Positions 24,705 to 34,519 of a DNA stretch of 64,000 nucleotides are shown piece by piece; within the stretch, counting starts at the first letter, position 1, and the number at the start of each line of letters is the position of its first letter. This DNA is from Oscillospiraceae bacterium (lineage in GTDB: Bacteria; Bacillota; Clostridia; Christensenellales; QALW01): contig CP091722.1 of assembly GCA_022009755.1 (NCBI GenBank), positions 752,001-816,000 on the forward strand, given 5' to 3'. A program made the position numbers and the translations under genes. The notes beneath the pieces were generated by a model. That model was not told the origin of the DNA and made no database searches. It was given only the letters and a program-made list of their open reading frames with translations.

Positions 24705-26848
24705 ATGGCAATGACGGGCGGCACCGCCTATCTGGTGAAATCCGAAAAAACGAACTACGGCTCCAATAGTTGGACGACAGACCTCTACATCTATGTGAAG
24801 GTCATCTCCCAGAATGTGATCGCAAACAGTTCGACCATTGCGTTGGGTATGTATGTCTACTCGAAATACTCCATTGCATGGTCGGACTTCGGCACCAACG
24901 GCACTTCCTATATCGGCACGGCTACCTCCGGCTCAAACTGTTTTACCTTTACGAACGGCCAGAGCGGCAGCGGCACGAAGTGGCTGGTGGAGGACAAGCA
25001 GGTCACGGTGTACCACAACAGCAACGGTACGCTGACCCTTCCGATTTACTGGCACTGGGGCGTCAACAGCCCGTGGGGTCAGTACACCGGCCCCTCCGGT
25101 AGTTACAATGTCACGCTGAGTACCATTGACAGAGCAGCCCCTACCGTTACCTTTTCCGTTTCGGCGATTACCGCAAACGGCTATAAGATCTCCGCAAGCT
25201 CCACCTCGACGGCAGATATCTGGCAGTATAGTACCAACGGTGGCTCCACATGGACGACATTCTCTACGACGGCATCCACCAGCGCCAGCGTGACGCTTTC
25301 TTCGCTATCCCGAATACGACCTATTCGACTGTGGTCAGAGCAAGGCGGCAGTACAACCAAGTTTACGGCACTTCCGGCACGACCAGGGTAAAAACCTTGG
25401 GCGGCGCAGTTGTAAACAGTGTCAGCACAGTGACGGCGGACAACGCCACGGTCATCATTACCATCAATGTGACCGTGTATGAATCTTCCTACACCAATAC
25501 GCTGGTGCTCAAAAACGGCAGCGCGACCATCCTGACTATTTCCGGGCTTTCGTGGTCGAGCGGCACCGCAAACCGCACGGTCACGCTGACCGCCGACCAA
25601 CGCACCACGCTACTGAACGCAATGGCATCTATGAAATCCTTTACCGGCACCTTTGCGGTCAGCTCTTTTCATGGGCAATTACAGATCGGCAGCACCTCAA
25701 GCAAGACTGCCACGGTACTGACCACGGCGACAAATTCCGCTCCGACCATAAGCGGATTCACTTATGCCGACAGCTACACGACCACAAAGAACCTCACGGG
25801 GAACGACCAGCTGTTCGTACAGGACTACTCGACTCTCAAGGTTATACCGGGAACAGCGACGGCGAAGAATGGGGCTTCCATCTCCAGCTACACCGCTTCC
25901 TGTAATGGGCTGTCATCCTCCAACACGACCGGCTCCGCTTTATCTGTGGGAAAGGTCGCCAAGTCCGGCAGCGTGACGGTCACGCTTACAGTCACGGACT
26001 CCCGTGGATATACCGCCAGCGTTTCCAAAACCATTACGGTGATACCGTACTCTAAGCCAAAGGTGTCCTCGGTGACGCTCCGGCGCACCAACGATATCGA
26101 AGCGGAAATGCAGCTCAAATTCAGCGGTTCTATTTCCGCTGTGACCGTAGACGGGACGCAGAAAAACAGCGTGGTCTATGTGCGGTATCGGTACAAGAAA
26201 ACCAGTGAGAGCAGTTACGGCAGCTACACCAGCATCTATTCCGGCACGACAAAAAGCGGAACCTCTTTCAGCTACTCCAATTTGGAACTGTGCAGTCTGG
26301 ATGCAAACAGCTCCTACGACTTCCACTTACAGATCCAAGACAAGCTCTATTCTTTGAGCAGTCTGGATCTGTATTTTACTGTTCCGCAGGGCACGCCGCT
26401 CATTGCACTGCGGAAAAAGAAAGTCGGCATCAACACGCCGGAGCCACAAGCCATGCTGGATGTTGCCGGGGATATGCGGGTGGATGGCTCACCCCTTGCG
26501 GATTTTGTCATTCAGCAAGGGACAAGCGGCATCTGGAATTACCGTAAATGGAAAAGCGGTACAGCGGAATGTTGGGGTCAGTATTCCTTTACGACCGCCA
26601 TTTCGACGGCATGGGGTGTGCTCTATGAGAGCGGCGCAATTGCGCTCCCTAATTTTCCATTTACCTTCGCGGAAATTCCTCATGTCCATATCTCCACGGA
26701 GAACAGCAATTACGCCATGTTTGTGGAGCGTGGCAGTTCAAGTAGCTGGTCTACAACGACCAACCCCGGAAAGATATTTGCCGTAAGACCAAATACGGTA
26801 CCATCGGCAACCTACAAGGTATCAATCTATGCCATCGGAAAAGTGTGA
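24705..26848 (+). CDS. Tail fibre / minor structural protein, DUF859-like (one frameshift)
   Basis: About 714 residues once one C is restored in the CCC at about 25310 (SSLSPNTTYSTVVRARRQ). The start (MAMTGGTAYLVKSEKTNYGS) and strand-rich body with Ig/FN3-like segments (VTVTLTVTDSRGYTASVSK) match DUF859 minor structural proteins. The C-terminus has GINTPEPQAMLDVAGDMRV, the segment that precedes receptor tips in many fibres. It is therefore a good candidate for the host-range determinant. Confidence 0.75.
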
Positions 26849-26868
26849 CGCTCCGGCGTCACTTTTTT
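26845..26868 (+). terminator. Hairpin plus T-tract before the lysis genes
   Basis: GTGACGC (26845-26851) and GCGTCAC (26856-26862) form a perfect stem followed by T6. The stem includes the stop codon of the fibre gene. TTTTTTCATACCC then runs to the holin ribosome binding site. Confidence 0.7.
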
Positions 26869-26903
26869 CATACCCATTTTTAATTTCAAAGGAGGATAAC
26901 AAC

Positions 26904-27317
26904 ATGAAAGAATTCTGGACGACCATTCAGGTGGTGTTCGCCGGTATCGGCGGCTGGCTCGGATGGTTCTTGGGAGGATGTGACGGCTTGCTTTACGCGC
27001 TTCTGGCTTTCGTAGTCATCGACTATGTGACCGGCATCATGTGTGCTGTGGTGGACAAGAAGCTGTCCAGCGAAGTCGGATTCAAGGGCATTTTCAAAAA
27101 GGTACTCATCTTCGCCATGGTCGGTATCGGGCATATTCTCGACACCCGTGTCATCGGCAGCGGCTCGGTGATGCGTACTGCCGTCATTTTCTTCTATCTG
27201 TCGAACGAGGGCGTATCCCTGTTGGAAAACGCCGCATACCTTGGTCTGCCCATTCCGCAGAAGCTGAAATCCGTGCTGGAGCAGCTTCATGACCGTGCCG
27301 AAAAGGAGGACGAATAA
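26904..27317 (+). CDS. Phage holin (holin 4 / toxin-secretion type)
   Basis: 137 residues with hydrophobic segments at about 7-25 (VVFAGIGGWLGWFLGG), 28-48 (LLYALLAFVVIDYVTGIMC) and 65-85. YVTGIMCAVVDKKLSSEVGF is the signature stretch of this holin family. It makes the membrane lesions that release or activate the amidase downstream. ATG 26904 follows AAAGGAGG. Confidence 0.92.
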   Translation: MKEFWTTIQVVFAGIGGWLGWFLGGCDGLLYALLAFVVIDYVTGIMCAVVDKKLSSEVGFKGIFKKVLIFAMVGIGHILDTRVIGSGSVMRTAVIFFYLSNEGVSLLENAAYLGLPIPQKLKSVLEQLHDRAEKEDE

Positions 27318-27318
27318 T

Positions 27319-28269
27319 ATGGCTTACACGAACAGTTCCTTAGTGTCCTACACCAAGCTCAGTCCGAACCACTCCGGGCAGCGCACCCACAGCATTGACC
27401 GCATCACACCGCACTGCGTGGTGGGTCAGTGCAGTGTGGAAACGCTGGGCAACATCTTTTTGCCGACCTCACGGCAGGCAAGCAGCAACTACGGCATCGG
27501 CGTGGACGGTCGGGTCGGGATGTATGTGGAAGAGAAAAACCGCTCCTGGTGCTCCTCCTCCGCAGCCAACGACCAGAGAGCTATCACCATCGAGTGTGCC
27601 AGCGACAACACCGAGCCTTACGCTTTTAAGGATGTGGTGTACAAGAGACTCATCGAGCTTTGCGCCGACATCTGCAAGCGCAACGGCAAGACAAAGCTGC
27701 TCTGGCTCGGCGATAAGACCAAGACGCTCAACTACACCCCGAAATCCGACGAGATGGTTCTGACCGCCCATCGGTGGTTTGCGAACAAAAGCTGCCCCGG
27801 TAACTGGATGTATGCCCGTATGGGCGAGCTTGCCGAGAAGGTCACGGCACAGTTGGGCGGTGAGGTAAAACCCGCACAGCCCACGCAGCCAACAACCGGA
27901 ACGGTGAAAATGGGCGACCTTGTGACCATCCCCGGCAGTACCTACTACAGCGGTAAGGCCATCCCGTCCTGGGTGCGCAAACTGCGCTGGTATGTCTATG
28001 AGGTCAGCGGTGACCGCACGGTCATCAACAAGGACGAGTCCGGCAGGTACGCCATCATGTCGCCGGTCAAAACCTCTGCGCTCGCCGTGGCAGGCACGAA
28101 ACCCGCCAATGACTACCGCATCCACACCGTGGTGCATGGTGACACCCTCTGGGCAATCGCCAAGAAGTATCTCGGTGACGGTAGCCGCTATAAGGAAATC
28201 GTCAACCTGAACGGTCTGAAAAGCAATGTCATCTACAGCGGCATGAAGCTGAAGATCCCGAATAAGTAA
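27319..28269 (+). CDS. Endolysin: N-acetylmuramoyl-L-alanine amidase with LysM
   Basis: 316 residues. The amidase-2/PGRP domain (about 1-175) has the zinc-site neighbourhoods RITPHCVVGQ and HRWFANKSCPGNW. A Pro/Thr linker (PAQPTQPTTGT) leads to an SH3-like part (MGDLVTIPGSTYYSG) and a C-terminal LysM (VVHGDTLWAIAKKYLGDGSR). It should cut the stem peptide from glycan strands at lysis. Start at 27319 is 1 nt after the holin stop. Confidence 0.93.
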   Translation: MAYTNSSLVSYTKLSPNHSGQRTHSIDRITPHCVVGQCSVETLGNIFLPTSRQASSNYGIGVDGRVGMYVEEKNRSWCSSSAANDQRAITIECASDNTEPYAFKDVVYKRLIELCADICKRNGKTKLLWLGDKTKTLNYTPKSDEMVLTAHRWFANKSCPGNWMYARMGELAEKVTAQLGGEVKPAQPTQPTTGTVKMGDLVTIPGSTYYSGKAIPSWVRKLRWYVYEVSGDRTVINKDESGRYAIMSPVKTSALAVAGTKPANDYRIHTVVHGDTLWAIAKKYLGDGSRYKEIVNLNGLKSNVIYSGMKLKIPNK

Positions 28270-28273
28270 CCCG

Positions 28274-28314
28274 AAAGCCCATCGAGGATTTTTCTTCGGT
28301 GGGCTTTATTTTTT
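28274..28314 (+). terminator. Terminator after the endolysin gene
   Basis: AAAGCCCATCGA (28274-28285) pairs with TCGGTGGGCTTT (28296-28307), followed by ATTTTTT. It probably ends the late transcript. Confidence 0.75.
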
Positions 28315-28375
28315 CACCCGTTTTTTCCGAAACGCCATTCTCATGTTCATGGGATAGTGAGGAGGTGGTTCGCAC

Positions 28376-28795
28376 ATGACAGACCATCAGAAAACAACGG
28401 TAATCGAAATGAGAAAAGCCGGATGCGGCTATTCCGAAATATCCAAAGCTCTGTCTGTTTCAAGAGATACCATTAAGACTTTCTGCCGCAGGAAGAATAT
28501 AGAATGTGGCAGTCGGAATACCGCCGTACAAAAAGATGTTGAAGGTCTTTGCCCGGAATGTGGCAAGCCGATAACACAAACCTCCGGCAGAAAACCGAAG
28601 CGATTCTGTTCGCCGGAGTGTAGACAGAAATGGTGGAACGCTCACCCGGAGCGTGTCGGACAGAAAGCGGTTTATGAATATGTTTGTCCCGGATGCGGTC
28701 AGTCCTTTACCGCCTACGGAAACAGCCACAGAAAATACTGTTCCCACGAATGCTATGTGGAGACAAGGTTCAAAGGCGGTGAAGCCCGTGACTAA
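28376..28795 (+). CDS. HTH plus double zinc-finger protein
   Basis: 139 residues. The N-terminal 45 form a sigma-70 region 4-like HTH (GCGYSEISKALSVSRDTIK). Two Cys4-type fingers follow: CPECGKP...FCSPEC and CPGCGQS...YCSHEC. Such proteins regularly precede serine recombinases in Clostridia prophages and may act as recombination directionality factors or regulators; that role is inference. Its stop overlaps the next start. Confidence 0.68.
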   Translation: MTDHQKTTVIEMRKAGCGYSEISKALSVSRDTIKTFCRRKNIECGSRNTAVQKDVEGLCPECGKPITQTSGRKPKRFCSPECRQKWWNAHPERVGQKAVYEYVCPGCGQSFTAYGNSHRKYCSHECYVETRFKGGEARD

Positions 28796-28953
28796 AGAGC
28801 AGATAACAGCGGAAATCAAATATCAGGCAAGCATTGCACCGTTCCGGCTTATGCTGAAACGGGCAGATTTCCACAGAGGATTATCGTGTGATAGACACAA
28901 TACTCACCGAAAAATACCTTCCTGTTTTCGTTCAATTTATTCCTCCGAATTGA
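28788..28953 (+). CDS. SHOCT-like short protein (frameshifts at about 28855 and 28861)
   Basis: GTG start overlapping the previous gene. It begins VTKEQITAEIKYQASIAPF and, if two G runs are each lengthened by one base, continues MLETGQISTEDYRVIDTIL and ends TEKYLPVFVQFIPPN. That is the usual short SHOCT-type protein found just upstream of serine recombinases in these elements. About 55 residues; function unknown. Confidence 0.55.
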
Positions 28954-28984
28954 CTGGATATATTTCAAAATCAGAGTTAATATG
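28941..28984 (+). promoter_or_regulatory. Repeated phage promoter-like element, copy 2
   Basis: CCTCCGAATTGACTGGATATAT followed by TAATAT, aligned without gaps to 6631-6674. It overlaps the stop of the SHOCT-like gene and ends about 20 nt before the recombinase ATG, so it could drive recombinase transcription. Confidence 0.5.
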
Positions 28985-29007
28985 TCCGATACCAAAGGAG
29001 GGATACA

Positions 29008-30312
29008 ATGAAAAAGACTATCGTAAACATTGCCCCTGCCGTAGCGGAAACCCCTTGTACAAAACGTGTGGCGGCCTATGCCAGAGTTTCCTGCGGCAAG
29101 GACACCATGCTGCATTCCTTGGCGGCGCAGATCGATTATTACCGTGACTACATTATGATGAACCCGGAATGGCGGTTTGCTGGGGTCTACGCTGACGAAG
29201 CGAAAACGGGCACCAAGGACAACCGAGAGCAGTTTCAAGAGCTTCTGTCCGAATGCCGGAGCGGAAACATCGATATGGTCATTACCAAAAGCATATCTCG
29301 GTTTGCGAGGAACACGGTCACGCTTCTGGAAACCGTGCGTGAACTCAAAAGCCTCGGTGTGGATGTTTTCTTTGAAGAACAGAACATTTACACCTTGAGT
29401 GCCGAGGGAGAAGTCATGCTGACGCTCCTCGCTTCTTTCGCCCAGGCAGAGAGCCTTTCGTGCAGCGACAACTGCAAATGGCGAATCCGCAAGGGCTTTG
29501 AGGAAGGACGGGCATCCACCTGCACAATGCTCGGATACCGCCTGGTGAACGGAGAGATAACTCTCATTGAAGAAGAAGCCGAAATCGCAAAACGAATATT
29601 TGATTTATACCTTGCCGGATACGGGCTTCAGAAAATCGCCAACACACTGAACGAAGAAGGGATGTACAGCATCTTCGGAAATGAATGGCATCCGACAACC
29701 GTGCGAAAAGTCCTGACAAACGAGAAATATTGCGGAGACCTTTTGCTTCAAAAAGTATATTGTGAAAACCATCTTACAAAAAGAAAATGCCACAACACCG
29801 GGGAACTTCCACAGTATTTTGTCGAGGATGATCATCCGGCGGTGGTTACCAGACAGATCTTTATGGCGGTTCAAGATGAATTGAAACGCAGAGCAAAAGA
29901 AAAAACACAGCCGGTTGGTTCGAAAAGCAGTTTTACCGGGAAAATCCGATGCTCATGCTGCGGAAAGAATTATCGCCGAAAGACAACACCTTATAACATC
30001 GTCTGGTGCTGTTCGACCTACAACTCCAAAGGAAAGAAATACTGCCCGGACTCAAAGGTCATCCCGGAGGAAACGCTGAAACGGGCGGCGGCAGAAATTT
30101 TGAAAACGGACGGGTTTTCGGACGAGGCATTTGAAACGCAGATTTGCACGATAGAGGCCCATCCGGGAAATCTGCTCCGTTTCATTTTTATGGACGGTTC
30201 AACCGCTGAATATGTGTGGAAAGACCGTTCACGCTCCGAAAGCTGGACAGATGAAATGAAAGCCGCCGCCGGAAGAAAAGCAAAGGAAAGGAACGCAAAT
30301 CATGGCAAATAA
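29008..30312 (+). CDS. Large serine recombinase 1
   Basis: 434 residues. Resolvase domain with catalytic Ser in RVAAYARVSCGKD and the ITKSISRFARNTV helix. A recombinase domain (GLQKIANTLNEEGMYSIFG, then NEKYCGDLLLQKVY) and a zinc ribbon (CSCCGKNYRRKT) follow, with CCSTYNSKGKKYC. These enzymes integrate or excise elements at att sites. Ribosome binding site AAAGGAGGG. Its 3' end overlaps recombinase 2 by 11 nt. It is shorter than the next two after the zinc ribbon. Confidence 0.9.
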   Translation: MKKTIVNIAPAVAETPCTKRVAAYARVSCGKDTMLHSLAAQIDYYRDYIMMNPEWRFAGVYADEAKTGTKDNREQFQELLSECRSGNIDMVITKSISRFARNTVTLLETVRELKSLGVDVFFEEQNIYTLSAEGEVMLTLLASFAQAESLSCSDNCKWRIRKGFEEGRASTCTMLGYRLVNGEITLIEEEAEIAKRIFDLYLAGYGLQKIANTLNEEGMYSIFGNEWHPTTVRKVLTNEKYCGDLLLQKVYCENHLTKRKCHNTGELPQYFVEDDHPAVVTRQIFMAVQDELKRRAKEKTQPVGSKSSFTGKIRCSCCGKNYRRKTTPYNIVWCCSTYNSKGKKYCPDSKVIPEETLKRAAAEILKTDGFSDEAFETQICTIEAHPGNLLRFIFMDGSTAEYVWKDRSRSESWTDEMKAAAGRKAKERNANHGK

Positions 30313-31947
30313 AACAGTCAAAAAGATAGAAGCAACGAAGCCAACGCTGTCGGCACAGTATTCGACCTTCACACGAAAGCGAAAGGTCGCAGCCTATGCC
30401 CGTGTTTCAACGGCAAAGGAAGAACAGGAAAACTCCTTTGACGCGCAGGTCAGTTATTACACGCAGAAAATTCAGGCGAACCCGGAATGGGTCTTTGTCG
30501 AGGTGTATTCCGATGAGGGTATCACCGGTACGAACATCAAAAAGCGTGACGGCTTCAACAGAATGATAGAAGATGCCCTTGCCGGGAAAATCGACCTCAT
30601 TCTCACCAAGTCCGTCAGCCGCTTCGCACGAAACACAGTCGACAGCCTTGTTACCATCCGGCAGCTCAAGGAGAAAGGTGTGGAGGTGTTTTTTGAAAAA
30701 GAGAACATTTACACTCTCGATGCCAAGGGAGAACTGCTGCTTACGATCATGTCCTCGCTGGCACAGGAAGAATCAAGGTCGATTTCAGAGAACACCTCAT
30801 GGGGTCGAAGAAAGTCCTTCGCGGACGGAAAGGTTAGCCTCGGCTATTCCAATTTTCTCGGTTATGACAAGGGTCCCAATGGGGAGCTTGTTATCAATGA
30901 GGAGCAGGCAAAAATCGTGCGGAGAATTTATGCGGAGTTCCTCGCCGGAAAAACTCCTGGCGGCATTGCGAAAGGGCTGACCGCTGACAGCATTGAAACG
31001 CCCGGTCACAAGAAGGTGTGGCAGGCTTCCACGGTGCTGAACATTCTGAAGAACGAGAAGTATTACGGGGCAGCCATACTTCAGAAGGAAATAACGGTAT
31101 CGTACCTTACGAAAGAGAAGCGTCCCAACACAGGCGAACTGCCCATGTACTACATTGAAAAAGACCATGAGCCTATTGTTTCCCCGGAAACCTACCAGAT
31201 GGTGCAGGAAGAAATGCGCCGCAGAAAGGAAGCCGGAAGCAATATGCAATGTGTGTCCATTTTCTCAAGCCGTATCATTTGTGGTGACTGCGGCGGGTAC
31301 TACGGCAGAAAGATATGGCATTCAAGCACCAAGTACACGGCATGGCACTGGCATTGCAATGCCAAGTTCCAAAAGCGGAAATACTGCGAAACTCCGACCC
31401 TCAAAGAGGAGAGCCTAGAAGAGACCTTCGTTGAAGTGTTTAACGGGCTGATCGCCGACAAGGACGAAATCATGGAAAACTACCGCCTTTGCATCGATGC
31501 CGTTACCGATGACAGCGAGTACCGCAGACAGCTTGAGGATTTGAACAACGGCTGCGGCGAAGTTCAGATGCTGATAAGAAGCCTTCTGATGACCTACAGC
31601 CGACAAGACACCGCCGATGATATCCATGAAAAACTCCAAGAATATGAGGAGCGGCTCGATACGATGGCTCGGCTCAAGCAGGAGCTTGATTTGAAGATAG
31701 CTGCCTGTGCCGCCAAGCGTGTGCAGATAACCGGCTTTCTGAACGAGCTTATGAAGCATGACGCTCCGCTTGCAAAGTTTGACCCGCTTGTATGGCAGGC
31801 GGTCATCAATTACGCTACGGCCAACCGTAACTGTACGATTACCTTTACCTTCCGGGACGGAACCGAAAGACCGTGCCAATCAAAAACGGTGTCCGTCCTT
31901 ACACGAAACGCAATAAGCCGCAGGAGGTTGACGGCAATGACGGATAA
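30302..31947 (+). CDS. Large serine recombinase 2 (frameshift at about 31872)
   Basis: Resolvase domain with KVAAYARVSTAKEEQENSF and LTKSVSRFARNTVDSL, recombinase domain, zinc ribbon (ICGDCGGYYGRKIW) and a C-terminal coiled coil (LQEYEERLDTMARLKQELD). The raw frame runs on into recombinase 3, making an apparent 1035-residue fusion. One extra G at ACCGTGCC instead gives VPIKNGVRPYTKRNKPQEV and a stop at 31947, 11 nt past the ATG of recombinase 3. Separate overlapping genes are far more likely. Confidence 0.88.
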
Positions 31948-33409
31948 AAATCTGCTTGTAATCACCCCTCACAGAAAAGAACCCGGCAAGCAACGCATCG
32001 CCGCCTACTGCCGAGTTTCAAGCCGAAGTGATGAACAACTGAACAGTCTGGCAAATCAGATCGATTTCTACCGCAGCCGATTCGAGAACGATAACACCGC
32101 TCTCTTTGTCGGCATCTACGCTGAAGAGGGACTCTCCGGCACCCAAGCGGAAAACCGACCGCAATTTATGAAAATGATTGAGGACTGCCGAAATGGCCTT
32201 ATAGATTGCATATGGACAAAAAGCGTATCCCGGTTTGGAAGGAACACCGTGGATACGCTTATTTACACCCGTGAGCTACGGTCCCTGGGAATTGACGTTT
32301 TCTTCGAGAAAGAAAACATCCACTCCACGGAATCATCCGGCGAACTCATGCTCACGCTGATGGCTGCGTTTGCCGAGTCCGAGTCCGAAACGATGTCGGC
32401 AAACATAAAATGGGGCAAGCGAAGAAGGTATGAGCAAGGCATTACGGGGAGCATCACGCTTAACGGAATGTACGGCTTCCGGCAGAACAAAGGTGTCGTG
32501 ACCATTGTGGAGGATGAGGCTGATCTGGTTCGGAGAATATACAAGGACTTTATTGACGGCTACAGCTACGGTGAAATTGCCGACAGGCTCATTGCCGATG
32601 AAGTGCCGACCAGAATGCCGGGTGCTTCCTGGGCGAAGACCACCGTTCAGCACATTATCCGAAATGAGAAATACTGCGGTGACTGCCTGTTTCAGAAGGC
32701 ATTCATTGCAAATCCTATCACACATCAGCAAGTCAGAAACAACGGAGAATTGCCGAAATATCTGGTAGAAGACTGCCTTCCGGCAATCGTGGATAAAGAG
32801 ACATGGAAGCTGGCGCAGGCTGTTGCGGCAAGGCACACACCGCACAGGCAGGCACCGAATGAGCGGTATCCGTTTACAGGGAAACTGTTCTGCGGCATTT
32901 GTGGTAGGCCTTACTACTATTATCATTATACGACCACCAACAAGCAGCTACTTGCCGCATACCGATGTATGAGCCGAAAGACCCAATCGGCAGTCGAAGT
33001 GCCGGGGCAAACCTATACACCACCGCACAAGGCTACATTCAACCGCAATGCCTCGGCGAAACTGATAGCGTACAGAGAACGCTACTGTAAGCCGCCGAAG
33101 AAAAGACCGATGCTCTGCACGGATGTCCGCATTCCGACCGATCTGCCGCAGAAGGCATTCTGCCGAGCGTGGAATCTCATCGTGGCAAAAAAGCTCCGCT
33201 ACCAGGCAACGCTGCGTTCAACGGTCGATAATACCGAGGAAATTCTCGTCCGATATCGTGCGGAAGAGATGTGTATTCTGATTGATGAGATTGGAAAAAT
33301 CAACGAATTCAATTATCCGCTCATGCTCAAAACGCTCGACAGGGTCATTGTAAATACAAACGGGAAGCTGACATTCATCTTTCAGTCCGGCATAAAAATC
33401 ACAGTATAA
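31937..33409 (+). CDS. Large serine recombinase 3
   Basis: 490 residues from ATG 31937, preceded by AGGAGG. Resolvase domain with RIAAYCRVSSRSDEQLNSL and WTKSVSRFGRNTVDTL; recombinase domain (GYSYGEIADRLIADEVPT); zinc ribbon CGICGRPYYYYHY. It ends GKLTFIFQSGIKITV. Three such genes in tandem often form the integration module of Clostridia prophages. Which one catalyses integration is not visible from sequence. Confidence 0.9.
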   Translation: MTDKNLLVITPHRKEPGKQRIAAYCRVSSRSDEQLNSLANQIDFYRSRFENDNTALFVGIYAEEGLSGTQAENRPQFMKMIEDCRNGLIDCIWTKSVSRFGRNTVDTLIYTRELRSLGIDVFFEKENIHSTESSGELMLTLMAAFAESESETMSANIKWGKRRRYEQGITGSITLNGMYGFRQNKGVVTIVEDEADLVRRIYKDFIDGYSYGEIADRLIADEVPTRMPGASWAKTTVQHIIRNEKYCGDCLFQKAFIANPITHQQVRNNGELPKYLVEDCLPAIVDKETWKLAQAVAARHTPHRQAPNERYPFTGKLFCGICGRPYYYYHYTTTNKQLLAAYRCMSRKTQSAVEVPGQTYTPPHKATFNRNASAKLIAYRERYCKPPKKRPMLCTDVRIPTDLPQKAFCRAWNLIVAKKLRYQATLRSTVDNTEEILVRYRAEEMCILIDEIGKINEFNYPLMLKTLDRVIVNTNGKLTFIFQSGIKITV

Positions 33410-33425
33410 ATGCTTCGAAAAACCC

Positions 33426-33485
33426 AAGTGTGACTATGAAAATACCCTCGCTTTTTATGGGTAAAATCATAGTCACACTTTTTCC
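33426..33485 (+). terminator. Strong terminator after the recombinases
   Basis: AAGTGTGACTATGA and TCATAGTCACACTT form a perfect 14-bp stem with an inner TACCC/GGGTA stem, followed by T5. Confidence 0.85.
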
Positions 33486-33613
33486 TTTTACAAATATTCT
33501 GAGCGGAATGAAACCTTCGGCAGCAATGTCCTCCGTTCTGCAACGGCATCCCGGCTCGGCTCTATTCCTCTGAAAAGCGCCGAAAACGCCGTGTTTCTGC
33601 GGCTTTTACAGGG

Positions 33614-33654
33614 TGGGTTCAAATGAACCCATTGATGAACTCAGTGGGTTCAAA
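33614..33654. repeat. Candidate recombinase-binding / att repeat
   Basis: TGGGTTCA-AA-TGAACCCA (33614-33631) is a perfect inverted repeat, and TGGGTTCAAA recurs at 33645-33654. The place, just outside the recombinase genes, suits an att site. The core cannot be set without the left end. Confidence 0.35.
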
Positions 33655-33703
33655 CGCAGAGGGAAAATTAAATTGTATCAATGCCGTAGTTATTACGCAT
33701 ATC

Positions 33704-33743
33704 GAGTGTTCATAACGGATTTGCGTTATGAGCACTCTTTTTT
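33704..33743 (+). terminator. Hairpin terminator in the junction region
   Basis: GAGTGTTCATAACG pairs with CGTTATGAGCACTC (one wobble), then T8. The stretch 33410-33828 holds this, the recombinase terminator and the candidate att repeat; I see no gene in it. Confidence 0.7.
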
Positions 33744-33828
33744 ATACTCTTTTTGAGCAAATATATATTGAAAAAAATTATCGCAAATACATTATACTGT
33801 TTTTATATAAAGCCAAAGAGGTGATGAT

Positions 33829-34362
33829 ATGGAAATCCAAGCAAAATGCAGATTTGACTTTAAGTCGATAAAGGCATTAACACATTTGACCACTTATAGA
33901 AAGGCAAATCCCAAAAAAGCGGTACGATTAAGAGCAATTTTATATTTTGCTTTACTTTTGGTAATCATCGCAGAGCTCATTGTATTCGGATTTGATTCCG
34001 TTCTGATTATTCTGATTATTGCAGACCTTCTTGCAATCGCGCTTGAGGCGTTTATGTATTTCGAGTTGCCGAATATACGATATAAGTCTTTGGCAAAAAT
34101 GAAAGATGCCGAGAACGAATATATATTTTGCGATAATAGCTTGAAAACTTTTACGAAAAGTGAAACATATAACGGCGAAGCGGAAATTGAATACTCCATG
34201 TTCGTTAAAGTTTATGAAACATCCGACTATTTCTTTTTATGCCAAAACAATAATCAGGTTTTTCTTGTTGACAAATCAACAATCGAAGGCGGAAGGATTG
34301 ATGATATCAGAAACAAGCTGTCCTCGTTTGTTAAGGACAAATATATTGTTTGCAAATATTAA
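33829..34362 (+). CDS. YcxB-like membrane protein
   Basis: 177 residues. Two adjacent membrane segments (about 42-58 and 60-80: YFALLLVIIAELIVFGF, then VLIILIIADLLAIALEAF) sit before a soluble part with EYSMFVKVYETSDYFFLCQN and NQVFLVDKSTIEGG, the pattern of YcxB-like domains. The gene is AT-rich compared with both sides. A -10-like TATACT lies 35 nt upstream with a TTGAAA at non-ideal 19-nt spacing. Function unknown. It may be element-borne or host. Confidence 0.68.
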   Translation: MEIQAKCRFDFKSIKALTHLTTYRKANPKKAVRLRAILYFALLLVIIAELIVFGFDSVLIILIIADLLAIALEAFMYFELPNIRYKSLAKMKDAENEYIFCDNSLKTFTKSETYNGEAEIEYSMFVKVYETSDYFFLCQNNNQVFLVDKSTIEGGRIDDIRNKLSSFVKDKYIVCKY

Positions 34363-34463
34363 ACACCAAATTAACCGACAGCCGCCGATATGACGGTTCG
34401 GATTTGTCCGACAAAAGCGAAAAAATATCTTTTTTATATCCCCTAAACTAAAACAATCTGTCG

Positions 34464-34490
34464 AAAAAGCCCGGATTTACCGGGCTTTTT
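34464..34490. terminator. Bidirectional terminator
   Basis: AAAAAGCCCGG and CCGGGCTTTTT flank a short loop; both strands give a stem followed by a T run. Confidence 0.8.
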
Positions 34491-34519
34491 CGCACATATG
34501 CGGTATTAATAAAAGCGGT

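Noticed and set aside
30302..33409. A single 1035-residue double serine recombinase
   Set aside because: One missing G at about 31872 explains the read-through. The repaired frame has a natural end at 31947, and recombinase 3 has its own AGGAGG and ATG at 31937.
33612..33625. tRNA T-arm (GGGTTCAAAT) suggesting a tRNA gene as att site
   Set aside because: The 3' side reads GAACCC rather than a T-arm stem plus acceptor, and no anticodon arm lies upstream.
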